This document shows, one piece after another, positions 42,765 to 49,483 of a stretch of 49,483 bases of DNA. The translations under genes and the position numbers were made by a program. The DNA comes from Flavobacteriales bacterium (GTDB lineage: Bacteria > Bacteroidota > Bacteroidia > Flavobacteriales_D > Parvicellaceae). Location: positions 1-49,483 of the forward strand of contig JAQXDK010000018.1 in NCBI GenBank assembly GCA_029251405.1, written 5' to 3'. The notes beneath the pieces are model-generated. The model did not search any database and was not told the origin of the DNA. It was given only the letters and a program-made list of their open reading frames with translations. Position 1 is the stretch's first letter. Each line of letters starts with the position of its first letter.

Positions 42765-43904
42765 ATGAAGACCTTTTACACCTTATTATTTATTCTCATT
42801 ACTTTCAGTTTTTCAGCTCAGATTGAAGGTACTTGGAGATTGGCTCAAATCCCTGGAGCCTTAGCAGTTGGTCCATCACAAACTGATTATTCATGGTGGT
42901 CTAGTTCAGCAACCGATATTATTTCTAGAAATTGTCTGTTCGACGATTCTATTACTTTTAATGTTAATGGTGATTTCACACACTATATGGATGGAGATAC
43001 TTGGCTAGAGCCTTTTCAAGGAGTATCTTCTGAACAATGCGGTGTTCCAGTTGCACCACATGACGGGGCTGGTTCTAATACCTATTCTTTTTTAAATAAT
43101 CAATTAACTGTTTACGGCACTGGTGCACATATTGGTCTTGCAAAAGTTGTTAATTTAGGAGAGATTAGTACTGGATCTCCAGTTCCAATGGCAATAACTT
43201 ATGAAATTTCTATGTCTTCAGATGGTGATACCATGACAGTGGAAATTGATTACGCTACAGGTTGGTGGAAATTTATTTATCAAAAAACAAGTCTTCCTGT
43301 TGGATCGCTTCCTACAAATTATGATGTTACATTTAATGTTTCAACAGACATAATAAATGGTAATGTTTCAACAGATGGTATTTATGTTGGTGGTGGGTTT
43401 ATCGGAGGACATGATGCTTTACTCTTAGATGACTCGGATGGTGATGGAGTTTGGTCAGGTACTGTAAGCTTACCTGAATCAGGTGGACATTTCACTCTTT
43501 TAAATGGAAACTGTTCGGATTGGTCTTGTAAAGAAGATATTTCAGGACAATCTTGTGCAGATCCAGCTAATTATAACGATAGAAATAACTTATTAGGTGG
43601 GTTTAGTCAAGACACTACATTAAATTTACAATTTGGTTCGTGTGATAATTTTACACATATTGGACAAATAGAAAACAACATTTTCCTTTATCCTAACCCC
43701 ACGAAAAGATTTTTAACTATTCATTGCAATAATAATATTAATACTCTTAAAGTATTTAATATGATTGGGAACTTAGTCATGGATAGAAACATATTTAAAA
43801 ACCAAACTACTTTAGACATTGAATATATTCCAAATGGCATGTATTTTGTCGAGTTAAAATTTGATAATGGTAGTATAATAAATTCTAAGTTTATTAAAAA
43901 ATGA
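42765..43904 (+). CDS. T9SS-secreted two-domain protein, paralogue 2
   Basis: Protein of 379 aa with the same architecture as its upstream neighbour: signal peptide (about 1-19), lipocalin-like domain (20-176, IEGTWRLAQIPGALAVGP, CGVPVAPHDG), (I/V)GGGF module (186-293, LLDDSDGDGVWSG, CKEDISGQSC) and a T9SS tail with YPNP at 309-312. By eye the first two domains are roughly two-thirds identical to paralogue 1, while the sorting tails have diverged more. This is a tandem duplication old enough to have lost clear DNA identity. It has its own leader with an 11-bp inverted repeat. Confidence 0.83.
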   Translation: MKTFYTLLFILITFSFSAQIEGTWRLAQIPGALAVGPSQTDYSWWSSSATDIISRNCLFDDSITFNVNGDFTHYMDGDTWLEPFQGVSSEQCGVPVAPHDGAGSNTYSFLNNQLTVYGTGAHIGLAKVVNLGEISTGSPVPMAITYEISMSSDGDTMTVEIDYATGWWKFIYQKTSLPVGSLPTNYDVTFNVSTDIINGNVSTDGIYVGGGFIGGHDALLLDDSDGDGVWSGTVSLPESGGHFTLLNGNCSDWSCKEDISGQSCADPANYNDRNNLLGGFSQDTTLNLQFGSCDNFTHIGQIENNIFLYPNPTKRFLTIHCNNNINTLKVFNMIGNLVMDRNIFKNQTTLDIEYIPNGMYFVELKFDNGSIINSKFIKK

Positions 43905-43908
43905 GTTG

Positions 43909-43940
43909 CTGAAAAATAAAAAACCCGCACTTAGCGGGTT
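43909..43940 (-). terminator. Intrinsic terminator of ndk, possibly bidirectional
   Basis: On the minus strand AACCCGC and GCGGGTT form a 7-bp stem with a 5-nt loop followed by a T-rich tract, ending ndk transcription. On the plus strand the stem lacks a good T-tract but could still slow polymerase after the T9SS paralogue. It is the only terminator found between a convergent pair here. Confidence 0.85.
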
Positions 43941-43973
43941 CTGGTTGTTAAAAAAGTATATTTTTAATTAAAA

Positions 43974-44393
43974 CTATACGAGTTCATTTTTATTAAAATG
44001 AAAATTTGATTCTATTTGAGCATTTTCATCAGAATCTGAACCATGTACAGCATTTCTACCTTTAGATTCAGCATATTTTTTTCTAATGGTTCCATCCTCA
44101 GCTTCAGCAGGGTCAGTAGATCCAATTAATATTCTGAAATCAGCAACTGCATTATCTTTTTCTAAAACAGCAGCTACAATAGGGCCAGAGGTCATGTATT
44201 CAACTAATTCACCATAAAATGGTCTTTCTTTATGAACTTCATAAAATTCTTTTGCTTGATCTTTTGTTAGTTGAGTTAATTTCATAGCTTTTATTGTAAA
44301 GCCAGCATCTGAAATCATCTGTGTTATATTTCCTATGTTGTTAGATTCAACCGCATCTGGTTTAATTATTGTGAAAGTTCTATTTCCTGACAT
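43974..44393 (-). CDS. ndk: Nucleoside diphosphate kinase
   Basis: 139-aa protein of normal length. It transfers the gamma phosphate between nucleoside triphosphates and diphosphates through a phosphohistidine. The active-site His117 lies in the family motif NAVHGSDS, and the nucleotide-binding [11 protein letters not shown] and GSTDP segments are intact. It is a single gene with its own -7 box upstream and terminator downstream. Confidence 0.97.
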   Translation of the reverse strand: MSGNRTFTIIKPDAVESNNIGNITQMISDAGFTIKAMKLTQLTKDQAKEFYEVHKERPFYGELVEYMTSGPIVAAVLEKDNAVADFRILIGSTDPAEAEDGTIRKKYAESKGRNAVHGSDSDENAQIESNFHFNKNELV

Positions 44394-44409
44394 TTTATTA
44401 TTTTTGCTG

Positions 44410-44417
44410 CAAATATA
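44410..44417 (-). promoter_or_regulatory. Bacteroidota -7 box of ndk
   Basis: The minus strand reads TATATTTG, matching TAnnTTTG, 16 nt ahead of the ndk ATG. A TTG lies further upstream, only 14 nt away, shorter than usual. Confidence 0.6.
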
Positions 44418-44447
44418 ATTTTTTGTTTTAACAACTGAATATTTTTT

Positions 44448-44912
44448 TTAAGATGTGTGATCGTAAATGATTTTCCAGTCCTTATCTTTTTTAATCCAAA
44501 TTAAAGTATAATAACCGCCAATATTTTTGGAGCTGTCTAATCTGTAAATGCTCCATTTTCCAGTTACTATACTGGTGGTGTCGTTTAGAGATTTACAAAT
44601 TAGATTGTTAAATTCTAATCTCCCCATTTCAATAGTATTTTTATAGGTGTTTTTATAATTGTTATTTATTTTTCCCCATCCATAATTAACACCAGATTTT
44701 CCTAAGAAAATAAGTGAATCATTTTTCCAGTATGGTATCATGAAATCGTCTATATTTCCACTATTCCAACTTTTTTCTTGATCTTCCATTAAATAGTAAA
44801 TTTCATCACAACTGTCAAAATTCTTATTCAATTTTGATCCATCACATTTAATAAATAAGAATAAGAAAAAAAAATATTTAATTCTGTTCACTGAATTCTT
44901 TAATTTTTTCAT
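44448..44912 (-). CDS. NTF2-like (DUF4440/SnoaL-type) lipoprotein
   Basis: Protein of 154 aa. The start at 44912 gives a hydrophobic leader with a lipobox-like FIKC (Cys23), followed by an NTF2-like cone fold (YLMEDQEKSWNSGNIDDF, WKNDSLIFLG, GKWSIYRL, YYTLIWIKKDKDWKIIYDHTS). The closing W-K-I-I-Y-D-H is typical of DUF4440. The first 35 nt overlap the 3' end of clpB in another frame, so the gene is probably translated from the clpB transcript. Function unknown; family members are enzymes or ligand-binding domains. Confidence 0.7.
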   Translation of the reverse strand: MKKLKNSVNRIKYFFFLFLFIKCDGSKLNKNFDSCDEIYYLMEDQEKSWNSGNIDDFMIPYWKNDSLIFLGKSGVNYGWGKINNNYKNTYKNTIEMGRLEFNNLICKSLNDTTSIVTGKWSIYRLDSSKNIGGYYTLIWIKKDKDWKIIYDHTS

Positions 44913-47505
44913 TAGTTGTCAGATTTGAGTTTTTTAAAAAAATAATGGCTTCATCAAAAGAATCTACCAATATATTGTCGCCAGATTTAAAATTATTATT
45001 CAATAGTTCTTTTGATAAAGCATTTAAAATTTCTTTTTTAATAAGTCTTTTTATTGGCCTTGCGCCATATTGAGGTTCAAATCCTTTATTGGTTAAATAT
45101 TCCAAAGCATATGTACTAAGACTCAAATGAATATTTTTGGGAATAAGTAGGTTGTTAACTTCTTCAATTTCAATTTCAACTATTTTAGAAATTACTTTTT
45201 TATTCAGGGGATTAAAAACAATAGTTTCATCGATTCTGTTTAAAAACTCAGGTTTAAAACTGCTTTTAAGTTCATTTATCACTAAAGATTTTATTTTATT
45301 ATGATCCAAATTTTCGGAATTATCATAAGCTCCGGAAATGTGAGATGCACCAACATTTGAGGTCATAATAATAATAGTATTGTTGAAGTTTACAGTTCTC
45401 CCTTTATTATCTGTTAATCTGCCGTCATCCAATACTTGTAATAATATGTTGAAAATATCTGGATGTGCTTTTTCAATTTCATCGAGTAGTATGACAGAGT
45501 AGGGGTTTCTTCTAACAGCTTCAGTGAGTTGTCCACCTTCATCGTAGCCTACATACCCTGGAGGAGCACCAACTAATCTAGAAACTGCATGTTTTTCTTG
45601 ATATTCAGTCATGTCTATTCTTGTCATAGCATTTTCGTCGTTAAAAAGAAATGAAGACAATGTTTTGGCTAATTCAGTTTTACCCACTCCTGTCGAACCC
45701 AAAAAAAGAAAACTTCCAATAGGTTTGTTTTCATTTTGAAGACCCGATCTACTTCTTCTTACTGCATCTGATATAGCTTCAATAGCTTCTTCTTGTCCTA
45801 TCACCCTTTTAGAAAGTACATCCTCTAGTCTTAGAAGTTTATTCTTTTCACCTTCCAGCATTTTACTTACTGGAATTCCGGTCCATTTGGCAACTACATC
45901 TGCGATTTCTTCTGCATCAACATCTTCTTTTATCATTTTTGAGGTAGTTTGTAAACCAGCAAGCTTTTGTTTTTCATTTGAAATCTTCTGATTTAATTCT
46001 TTGAGCCTACCATATCTAATTTCGGCCACAGTACCAAAGTCACCATTTCTTTCTGCTTGTTCAGCTCTAATTTTTAGTTGGTCAATATCTTTTTTGGCTT
46101 CCTGAATTGCATCTACATGATATTTCTCTGCTTCCCATTTAGCTTGTAAGCCAGATTTTTCATCGGTAAACTCTGCAATTTCTTTACTTATTTCTTTTTC
46201 CTTTTTTTTATCATTTTCTCTTTTAATAGCTTCTCTTTCTATTTCGAGTTGCATTATTTTACGGTCAATTTCGTCTAGTTCTTCAGGTTTACTATTAATT
46301 TCCATTCTTAATTTAGATGCTGCTTCATCAATAAGATCGATAGCTTTATCTGGTAAAAAGCGTTCAGTAATATATCTTTTAGAAAGCTCTACAGAAGCGA
46401 TTATTGCTTCATCTTTTATTTGAACTTGATGATGGTTTTCGTATTTATCTTTAATACCTCTTAATATGCTGATAGCATCTTCATTTGATGGTTCAGTAAC
46501 TATAATTTTTTGAAATCTTCTTTCCAAAGCTTTGTCAGTTTCAAAATATTTTTGATACTCGTTTAGTGTCGTCGCTCCAACTGCACGCAATTCTCCTCTT
46601 GCTAATGCGGGTTTTAGAATGTTAGCTGCATCCATTGCTCCCTGTCCACCACCTGCACCAACTAAGGTGTGAATTTCATCTATAAATAAAACAATTCTAC
46701 CATCTTCATTAATAACTTCCTTTACAACAGCTTTAAGCCTTTCTTCAAATTCACCTTTAAACTTAGCTCCTGCTATTAAAGCACCCATGTCTAGCGAGAA
46801 AATTAGCTTGTCCTTTAAATTTTCTGGAACATCTCCTCTTATGATTCGATGGGCAATTCCTTCAGCTATTGCAGTTTTACCTACGCCAGGTTCTCCTATT
46901 AAGATGGGGTTATTTTTCGTTTTTCTGGTAAGAATTTGAAGAACACGTCTTATTTCATCATCCCTCCCAATAACTGGGTCTAATTTCCCATTTTCTGCTC
47001 TCTCATTTAAATTAATCGCATATTTATTTAATGAATTATAAGTTTCTTCCTGAGTAGAAGATGTTACTTTACTACCTTTTCTTAATTCGTTTATTATTGT
47101 GGTTATTTCTTTTACGTTGAATCCGTTATCTTTTAATAATTGACTTGTTGGATCATTAGATTTTAACATACCTAAAATTAAATGCTCAATTGAAATAAAA
47201 TCATCATTCATTTTTTTTGATATTTTAATTGATTCATTTATTGTTGTTTGTGAGTTTTTACTTAAATAAGCACTTGAATTATTAACTTTAGGGTAGTTTT
47301 GTAGAATGCTTTTGTTTGCCTTATCAATTATTGTAGTATTGGCACCTATTTTTTTAGTTATAAAAGGAAATACATTTTTATCAATTTTAATTAGGGCACT
47401 TAGGATGTGAGCATTTTCTATTGCTTGATGTCCATTTTCTGTAGTTAAGTATTGTGCATTTGAGATAATCTCTTGAGATTTATTAGTGAAGTTATTTAAG
47501 TCCAT
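44878..47505 (-). CDS. clpB: ClpB protein disaggregase
   Basis: Protein of 875 aa with the full ClpB order: N-terminal Clp_N repeats (about 1-145), AAA+ 1 with Walker A GEPGVGKT at 204-211 and Walker [10 protein letters not shown], the coiled-coil middle domain (about 400-530, charged heptads), AAA+ 2 with Walker A GSTGVGKT and [11 protein letters not shown], and a C-terminal domain. The middle domain separates ClpB from ClpA/ClpC, and no ClpP-binding loop is evident. It solubilises aggregates with DnaK. The leader has no recognisable CIRCE or other heat-shock operator. Confidence 0.95.
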   Translation of the reverse strand: MDLNNFTNKSQEIISNAQYLTTENGHQAIENAHILSALIKIDKNVFPFITKKIGANTTIIDKANKSILQNYPKVNNSSAYLSKNSQTTINESIKISKKMNDDFISIEHLILGMLKSNDPTSQLLKDNGFNVKEITTIINELRKGSKVTSSTQEETYNSLNKYAINLNERAENGKLDPVIGRDDEIRRVLQILTRKTKNNPILIGEPGVGKTAIAEGIAHRIIRGDVPENLKDKLIFSLDMGALIAGAKFKGEFEERLKAVVKEVINEDGRIVLFIDEIHTLVGAGGGQGAMDAANILKPALARGELRAVGATTLNEYQKYFETDKALERRFQKIIVTEPSNEDAISILRGIKDKYENHHQVQIKDEAIIASVELSKRYITERFLPDKAIDLIDEAASKLRMEINSKPEELDEIDRKIMQLEIEREAIKRENDKKKEKEISKEIAEFTDEKSGLQAKWEAEKYHVDAIQEAKKDIDQLKIRAEQAERNGDFGTVAEIRYGRLKELNQKISNEKQKLAGLQTTSKMIKEDVDAEEIADVVAKWTGIPVSKMLEGEKNKLLRLEDVLSKRVIGQEEAIEAISDAVRRSRSGLQNENKPIGSFLFLGSTGVGKTELAKTLSSFLFNDENAMTRIDMTEYQEKHAVSRLVGAPPGYVGYDEGGQLTEAVRRNPYSVILLDEIEKAHPDIFNILLQVLDDGRLTDNKGRTVNFNNTIIIMTSNVGASHISGAYDNSENLDHNKIKSLVINELKSSFKPEFLNRIDETIVFNPLNKKVISKIVEIEIEEVNNLLIPKNIHLSLSTYALEYLTNKGFEPQYGARPIKRLIKKEILNALSKELLNNNFKSGDNILVDSFDEAIIFLKNSNLTTNEKIKEFSEQN

Positions 47506-47617
47506 AATTGGTATGTTTCACCTTAAACGCATCAAATCTTGATCCAATAAATTTAAAATGACATTTTTTCATATTCACACTAATTAAAGTGCTGTAAATC
47601 AGTCTTTTTAAGTAAAA

Positions 47618-48382
47618 TCAATAGATTCTCTTAATTGAATGTAGACGATGTGTCAGTTGTCCACTCTTGATGTGTTTAATTCCTTCGTCTGAAAGACCAT
47701 CTACTCTAACTTTTCCTGAAGCATGGATGATTTGCTTATTCTCTAATGCTATTCCTACATGATTAATTTTATTGTGTTCGTTCTTAAAAAAAACCAAATC
47801 AGTTGGTGCTGTATTGTTAATAGCTATTTTTTTGCCTAATTCTACTTGTTGGCTCGCGTCCCTGGGAATATCAATGCCAGTAAGACTGTAAATTACTTGA
47901 GAAAAACCACTACAATCAATCCCAAATTTTGTTTTACCACCCCATAAATAAGGAGAATTGATAAATTGATGGGCGTAATTAATTATGTCCATTGTTTTTC
48001 CAGAAGAAACTTCACCATTAAATCTAAATTTTTCATTTCTTATTTTAATAATTCCATTATTAAAAAAGGGTAGTGTTGATCCAGTTGAAATTGGAATAAT
48101 TTCTTTATTTACTAGTGACTGTACAGTGGCATTTGAATTTAAAACTTTTGGAAACTCGTTTATAGATAGATTTTCGTAATCCTCATAGGTTATTTCTTGA
48201 TATTGCTTTGAGCAAATCCATCCTTTATAATCATCTTTAGCTAATTGTATAAATATCCATTTAGTTTCGATTTTTAAAATTTTAAAGTATTCTCCAAATA
48301 GTACTTGAGAAACCATTTCGCTTTTGTCATTTCCTTCTTTTCGAAGAGGTATTACTGCTAGTTTACAAATACCAAATTCCAT
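47618..48382 (-). CDS. Cytoplasmic NlpC/P60 peptidase with SH3b domains (YkfC-like)
   Basis: Protein of 254 aa with two short SH3b-like regions (about 5-62 and 85-125) and an NlpC/P60 domain (130-254). The catalytic triad is visible as Cys157 (GIDCSGF), His208 (NHVGIA) and His220 (IIHASG). No signal peptide is present, which sets it apart from wall-cutting relatives and fits the cytoplasmic gamma-D-glutamyl-diamino acid peptidase group (YkfC) that trims recycled peptidoglycan peptides. Its start overlaps the M42 peptidase stop by one base, so both are made together. Confidence 0.82.
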   Translation of the reverse strand: MEFGICKLAVIPLRKEGNDKSEMVSQVLFGEYFKILKIETKWIFIQLAKDDYKGWICSKQYQEITYEDYENLSINEFPKVLNSNATVQSLVNKEIIPISTGSTLPFFNNGIIKIRNEKFRFNGEVSSGKTMDIINYAHQFINSPYLWGGKTKFGIDCSGFSQVIYSLTGIDIPRDASQQVELGKKIAINNTAPTDLVFFKNEHNKINHVGIALENKQIIHASGKVRVDGLSDEGIKHIKSGQLTHRLHSIKRIY

Positions 48383-49302
48383 TATAATTTTTGCATTAAA
48401 AGTTGGTACAGTTCAACCATGTGCTTCACATCGTTTTTATGAACTTTTTCATCTGGTGAGTGAACAAAATCTTCAGGAGCTCCAATAAAACACCAGTCAA
48501 AAGGGTAAGGAGATTTTTGAAGTTGATTCCCATCGCTTCCACCTGTTGATTCAACTTCAATCTGATAAGGAATATTGCTTTTATCAGCTATTTCAATTAT
48601 TCTATCTACATAACTTCTTCTAGGAAGTCCAGAATCTCTTCTCGATATAACTACACCCTCTCCATGCTTAACTCCATTAGTAACCCATGTGATGTCTGAA
48701 ATCAGTGCTTGATTTACCCCCCATTTTTCATAAATATATTTACCTAAAAACCCAACACTCCCACCACCTACTTCTTCATATGTTGAAAAACAAATGATTC
48801 CATTTTCTAGTGTTTTTGCTATTTCAAGAGCATTCCAAACGCCTAATCTGTTGTCCATATAACAACATTGGATAAATTGATCATCTTCTCTCCAATTGGG
48901 TTTAAACGTCAGTTCTGTTGCTCGGTCAATTTCTCTATCTAACAGGTATTCAATGTGGTTGTTTCCGTGATCGTCTTCATAATTGTAGATTTCGGTTTCT
49001 ATTTCACCAATTGAATCTTTTCCAACAAGTTTTATACCGTCGTAAGACTTTGGACCTCCAATTTTAACCAATTCTTTATCATATCTTACTGTAAAACCTA
49101 TGGAATCTAAGTGGGCAAAAACAGCTGTTTTAGGTTTTCCAAACTTAAGGACAAGACAATCTTGTATACCATCAGAAATTACTATTGGCTTAACTTTAAA
49201 ATTAGAAATATTTTCATTTAAATACTCAAGGATGAATTTTTTCATTGGTGCTTCATTTCCAGATGGAGCAGCGATTGAGCATAACTTTTGAAGTAATTCC
49301 AT
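48382..49302 (-). CDS. M42-type zinc aminopeptidase
   Basis: Protein of 306 aa with the two-metal site of the M42/MH clan: His64-x-Asp66 (FAHLDSIGF), Asp150 (YMDNRLG), Glu176-Glu177 (TYEEVGG, base and ligand), Asp203 (ISDITW) and His281 (FVHSPDE). It is somewhat shorter than typical M42 enzymes (about 340-360 aa). No signal peptide, so cytoplasmic. It is coupled to the NlpC/P60 gene, so a role in trimming small peptides, possibly recycled murein peptides, is inferred. M28-like enzymes are the alternative assignment. Confidence 0.8.
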   Translation of the reverse strand: MELLQKLCSIAAPSGNEAPMKKFILEYLNENISNFKVKPIVISDGIQDCLVLKFGKPKTAVFAHLDSIGFTVRYDKELVKIGGPKSYDGIKLVGKDSIGEIETEIYNYEDDHGNNHIEYLLDREIDRATELTFKPNWREDDQFIQCCYMDNRLGVWNALEIAKTLENGIICFSTYEEVGGGSVGFLGKYIYEKWGVNQALISDITWVTNGVKHGEGVVISRRDSGLPRRSYVDRIIEIADKSNIPYQIEVESTGGSDGNQLQKSPYPFDWCFIGAPEDFVHSPDEKVHKNDVKHMVELYQLLMQKL

Positions 49303-49387
49303 ATAAAAAATATAATTTCACAATATATTATAAAAAATCGTATTAGATTATTATAGGATAAATAACTTAAAATTATTTTTAATTATA

Positions 49388-49395
49388 TATATTTG
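49388..49395 (+). promoter_or_regulatory. Bacteroidota -7 box of tRNA-His
   Basis: TATATTTG matches TAnnTTTG and lies 11 nt before the G-1 of the tRNA. No TTG -33 element is evident in the AT-rich sequence upstream. Confidence 0.6.
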
Positions 49396-49406
49396 CCCGC
49401 ATAAAT

Positions 49407-49446
49407 GGTGGATGTAGCTCAGTTGGTTAGAGCATCGGTTTGTGGT
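49407..49446 (+). tRNA. tRNA-His (GTG anticodon), 3' half missing
   Basis: The sequence has the extra G-1 of tRNA-His (49407), a 7-nt acceptor strand (49408-49414), T8-A9, a D-arm with GCTC-AGTTGGTTA-GAGC, and the anticodon strand TCGGT followed by the loop TTGTGGT with anticodon GTG at 49442-49444. The expected ACCGA strand and T-arm are absent: from 49447 the sequence becomes an inverted copy of the upstream DNA. As written the gene cannot give a functional tRNA. Confidence 0.88.
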
Positions 49447-49483
49447 AAAAATATATAATTAAAAATAATTTTAAGTTATTTAT

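Larger units (their letters stand above)
49358..49483. repeat. Inverted repeat at the contig end flanking a truncated tRNA
   Basis: Bases 49358-49394 and 49447-49483 are inverted copies of one another, 36 of 37 positions matching (33 perfect from the outer ends). The right arm replaces the second half of the tRNA-His gene. This is most easily an assembly or amplification chimera at the contig terminus; a genuine inverted rearrangement is the alternative. Confidence 0.85.

Noticed and set aside
1-49483. CRISPR arrays, transposases, integrases or phage genes
   Set aside because: No regularly spaced repeats and no open frame with such motifs were found on either strand.

Overview
The window looks like an AT-rich, very compact chromosomal contig from a marine-type Bacteroidota, most likely order Flavobacteriales. 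The evidence is several secreted proteins with FPNP/YPNP-type C-terminal type IX secretion (T9SS) sorting tails, the alternative bacteroidetal GlmU, a Bacteroidota-length ParE/ParC pair, Porin_O_P proteins, a GSCFA protein, TAnnTTTG-type -7 promoter boxes and almost no Shine-Dalgarno sequences. The contig begins inside a CDS and ends inside a tRNA-His gene that runs into an inverted copy of its own upstream DNA. No mobile element, phage gene, CRISPR array or rRNA was seen, and there is no gene-free stretch over 300 bases.

Layout. 1-3287 carries T9SS cargo: the tail of one protein, a large modular blue-copper/LTD/repeat protein, and a small LTD protein. That small protein also opens a tightly packed five-gene run (2448-7639): LTD protein, 56-aa exported peptide, Porin_O_P porin, M14 zinc carboxypeptidase, second porin. 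7636-10051 holds an SGNH hydrolase, an LTD lipoprotein and a lipoprotein alpha/beta hydrolase. 10052-13291 (minus) has an NrtR-like regulator, an exported cupin, fmt and rlmI. 13349-15000 holds DUF72 and DUF218 genes. 15075-18431 is a fused isobutyryl-CoA-mutase-type enzyme (IcmF), followed by a beta-helix lipoprotein, L31 type B, a GlmU-like enzyme and Lon. 24106-29523 is parE-parC plus an outer-membrane barrel gene. 29520-41341 is central metabolism and transport: PEP carboxykinase, GSCFA, sugar porter, M16 peptidase, HAD phosphatase, P5C dehydrogenase and two PLP aminotransferases. 41512-43904 is a tandem pair of T9SS paralogues sharing a module with the first large gene. 43974-49302 (minus) holds ndk, an NTF2-like gene, clpB, an NlpC/P60 peptidase and an M42 aminopeptidase, then the truncated tRNA-His.

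How it works together. The housekeeping genes support replication/decatenation (ParEC), proteostasis (Lon, ClpB), translation (Fmt, RlmI, L31, tRNA-His), envelope precursor synthesis and probable peptidoglycan-peptide recycling, and amino-acid/branched-acid catabolism feeding gluconeogenesis (PruA, aminotransferase, IcmF, PckA). The accessory part is an outward-facing surface proteome exported by T9SS or as lipoproteins. The most system-like part is the LTD/porin/carboxypeptidase operon; its function is not known to me. Two architectural points stand out: seven of eight convergent gene pairs end within 4 nt of each other, four of them with interlocked stop codons, and the only clear intrinsic terminators lie next to T9SS cargo genes.
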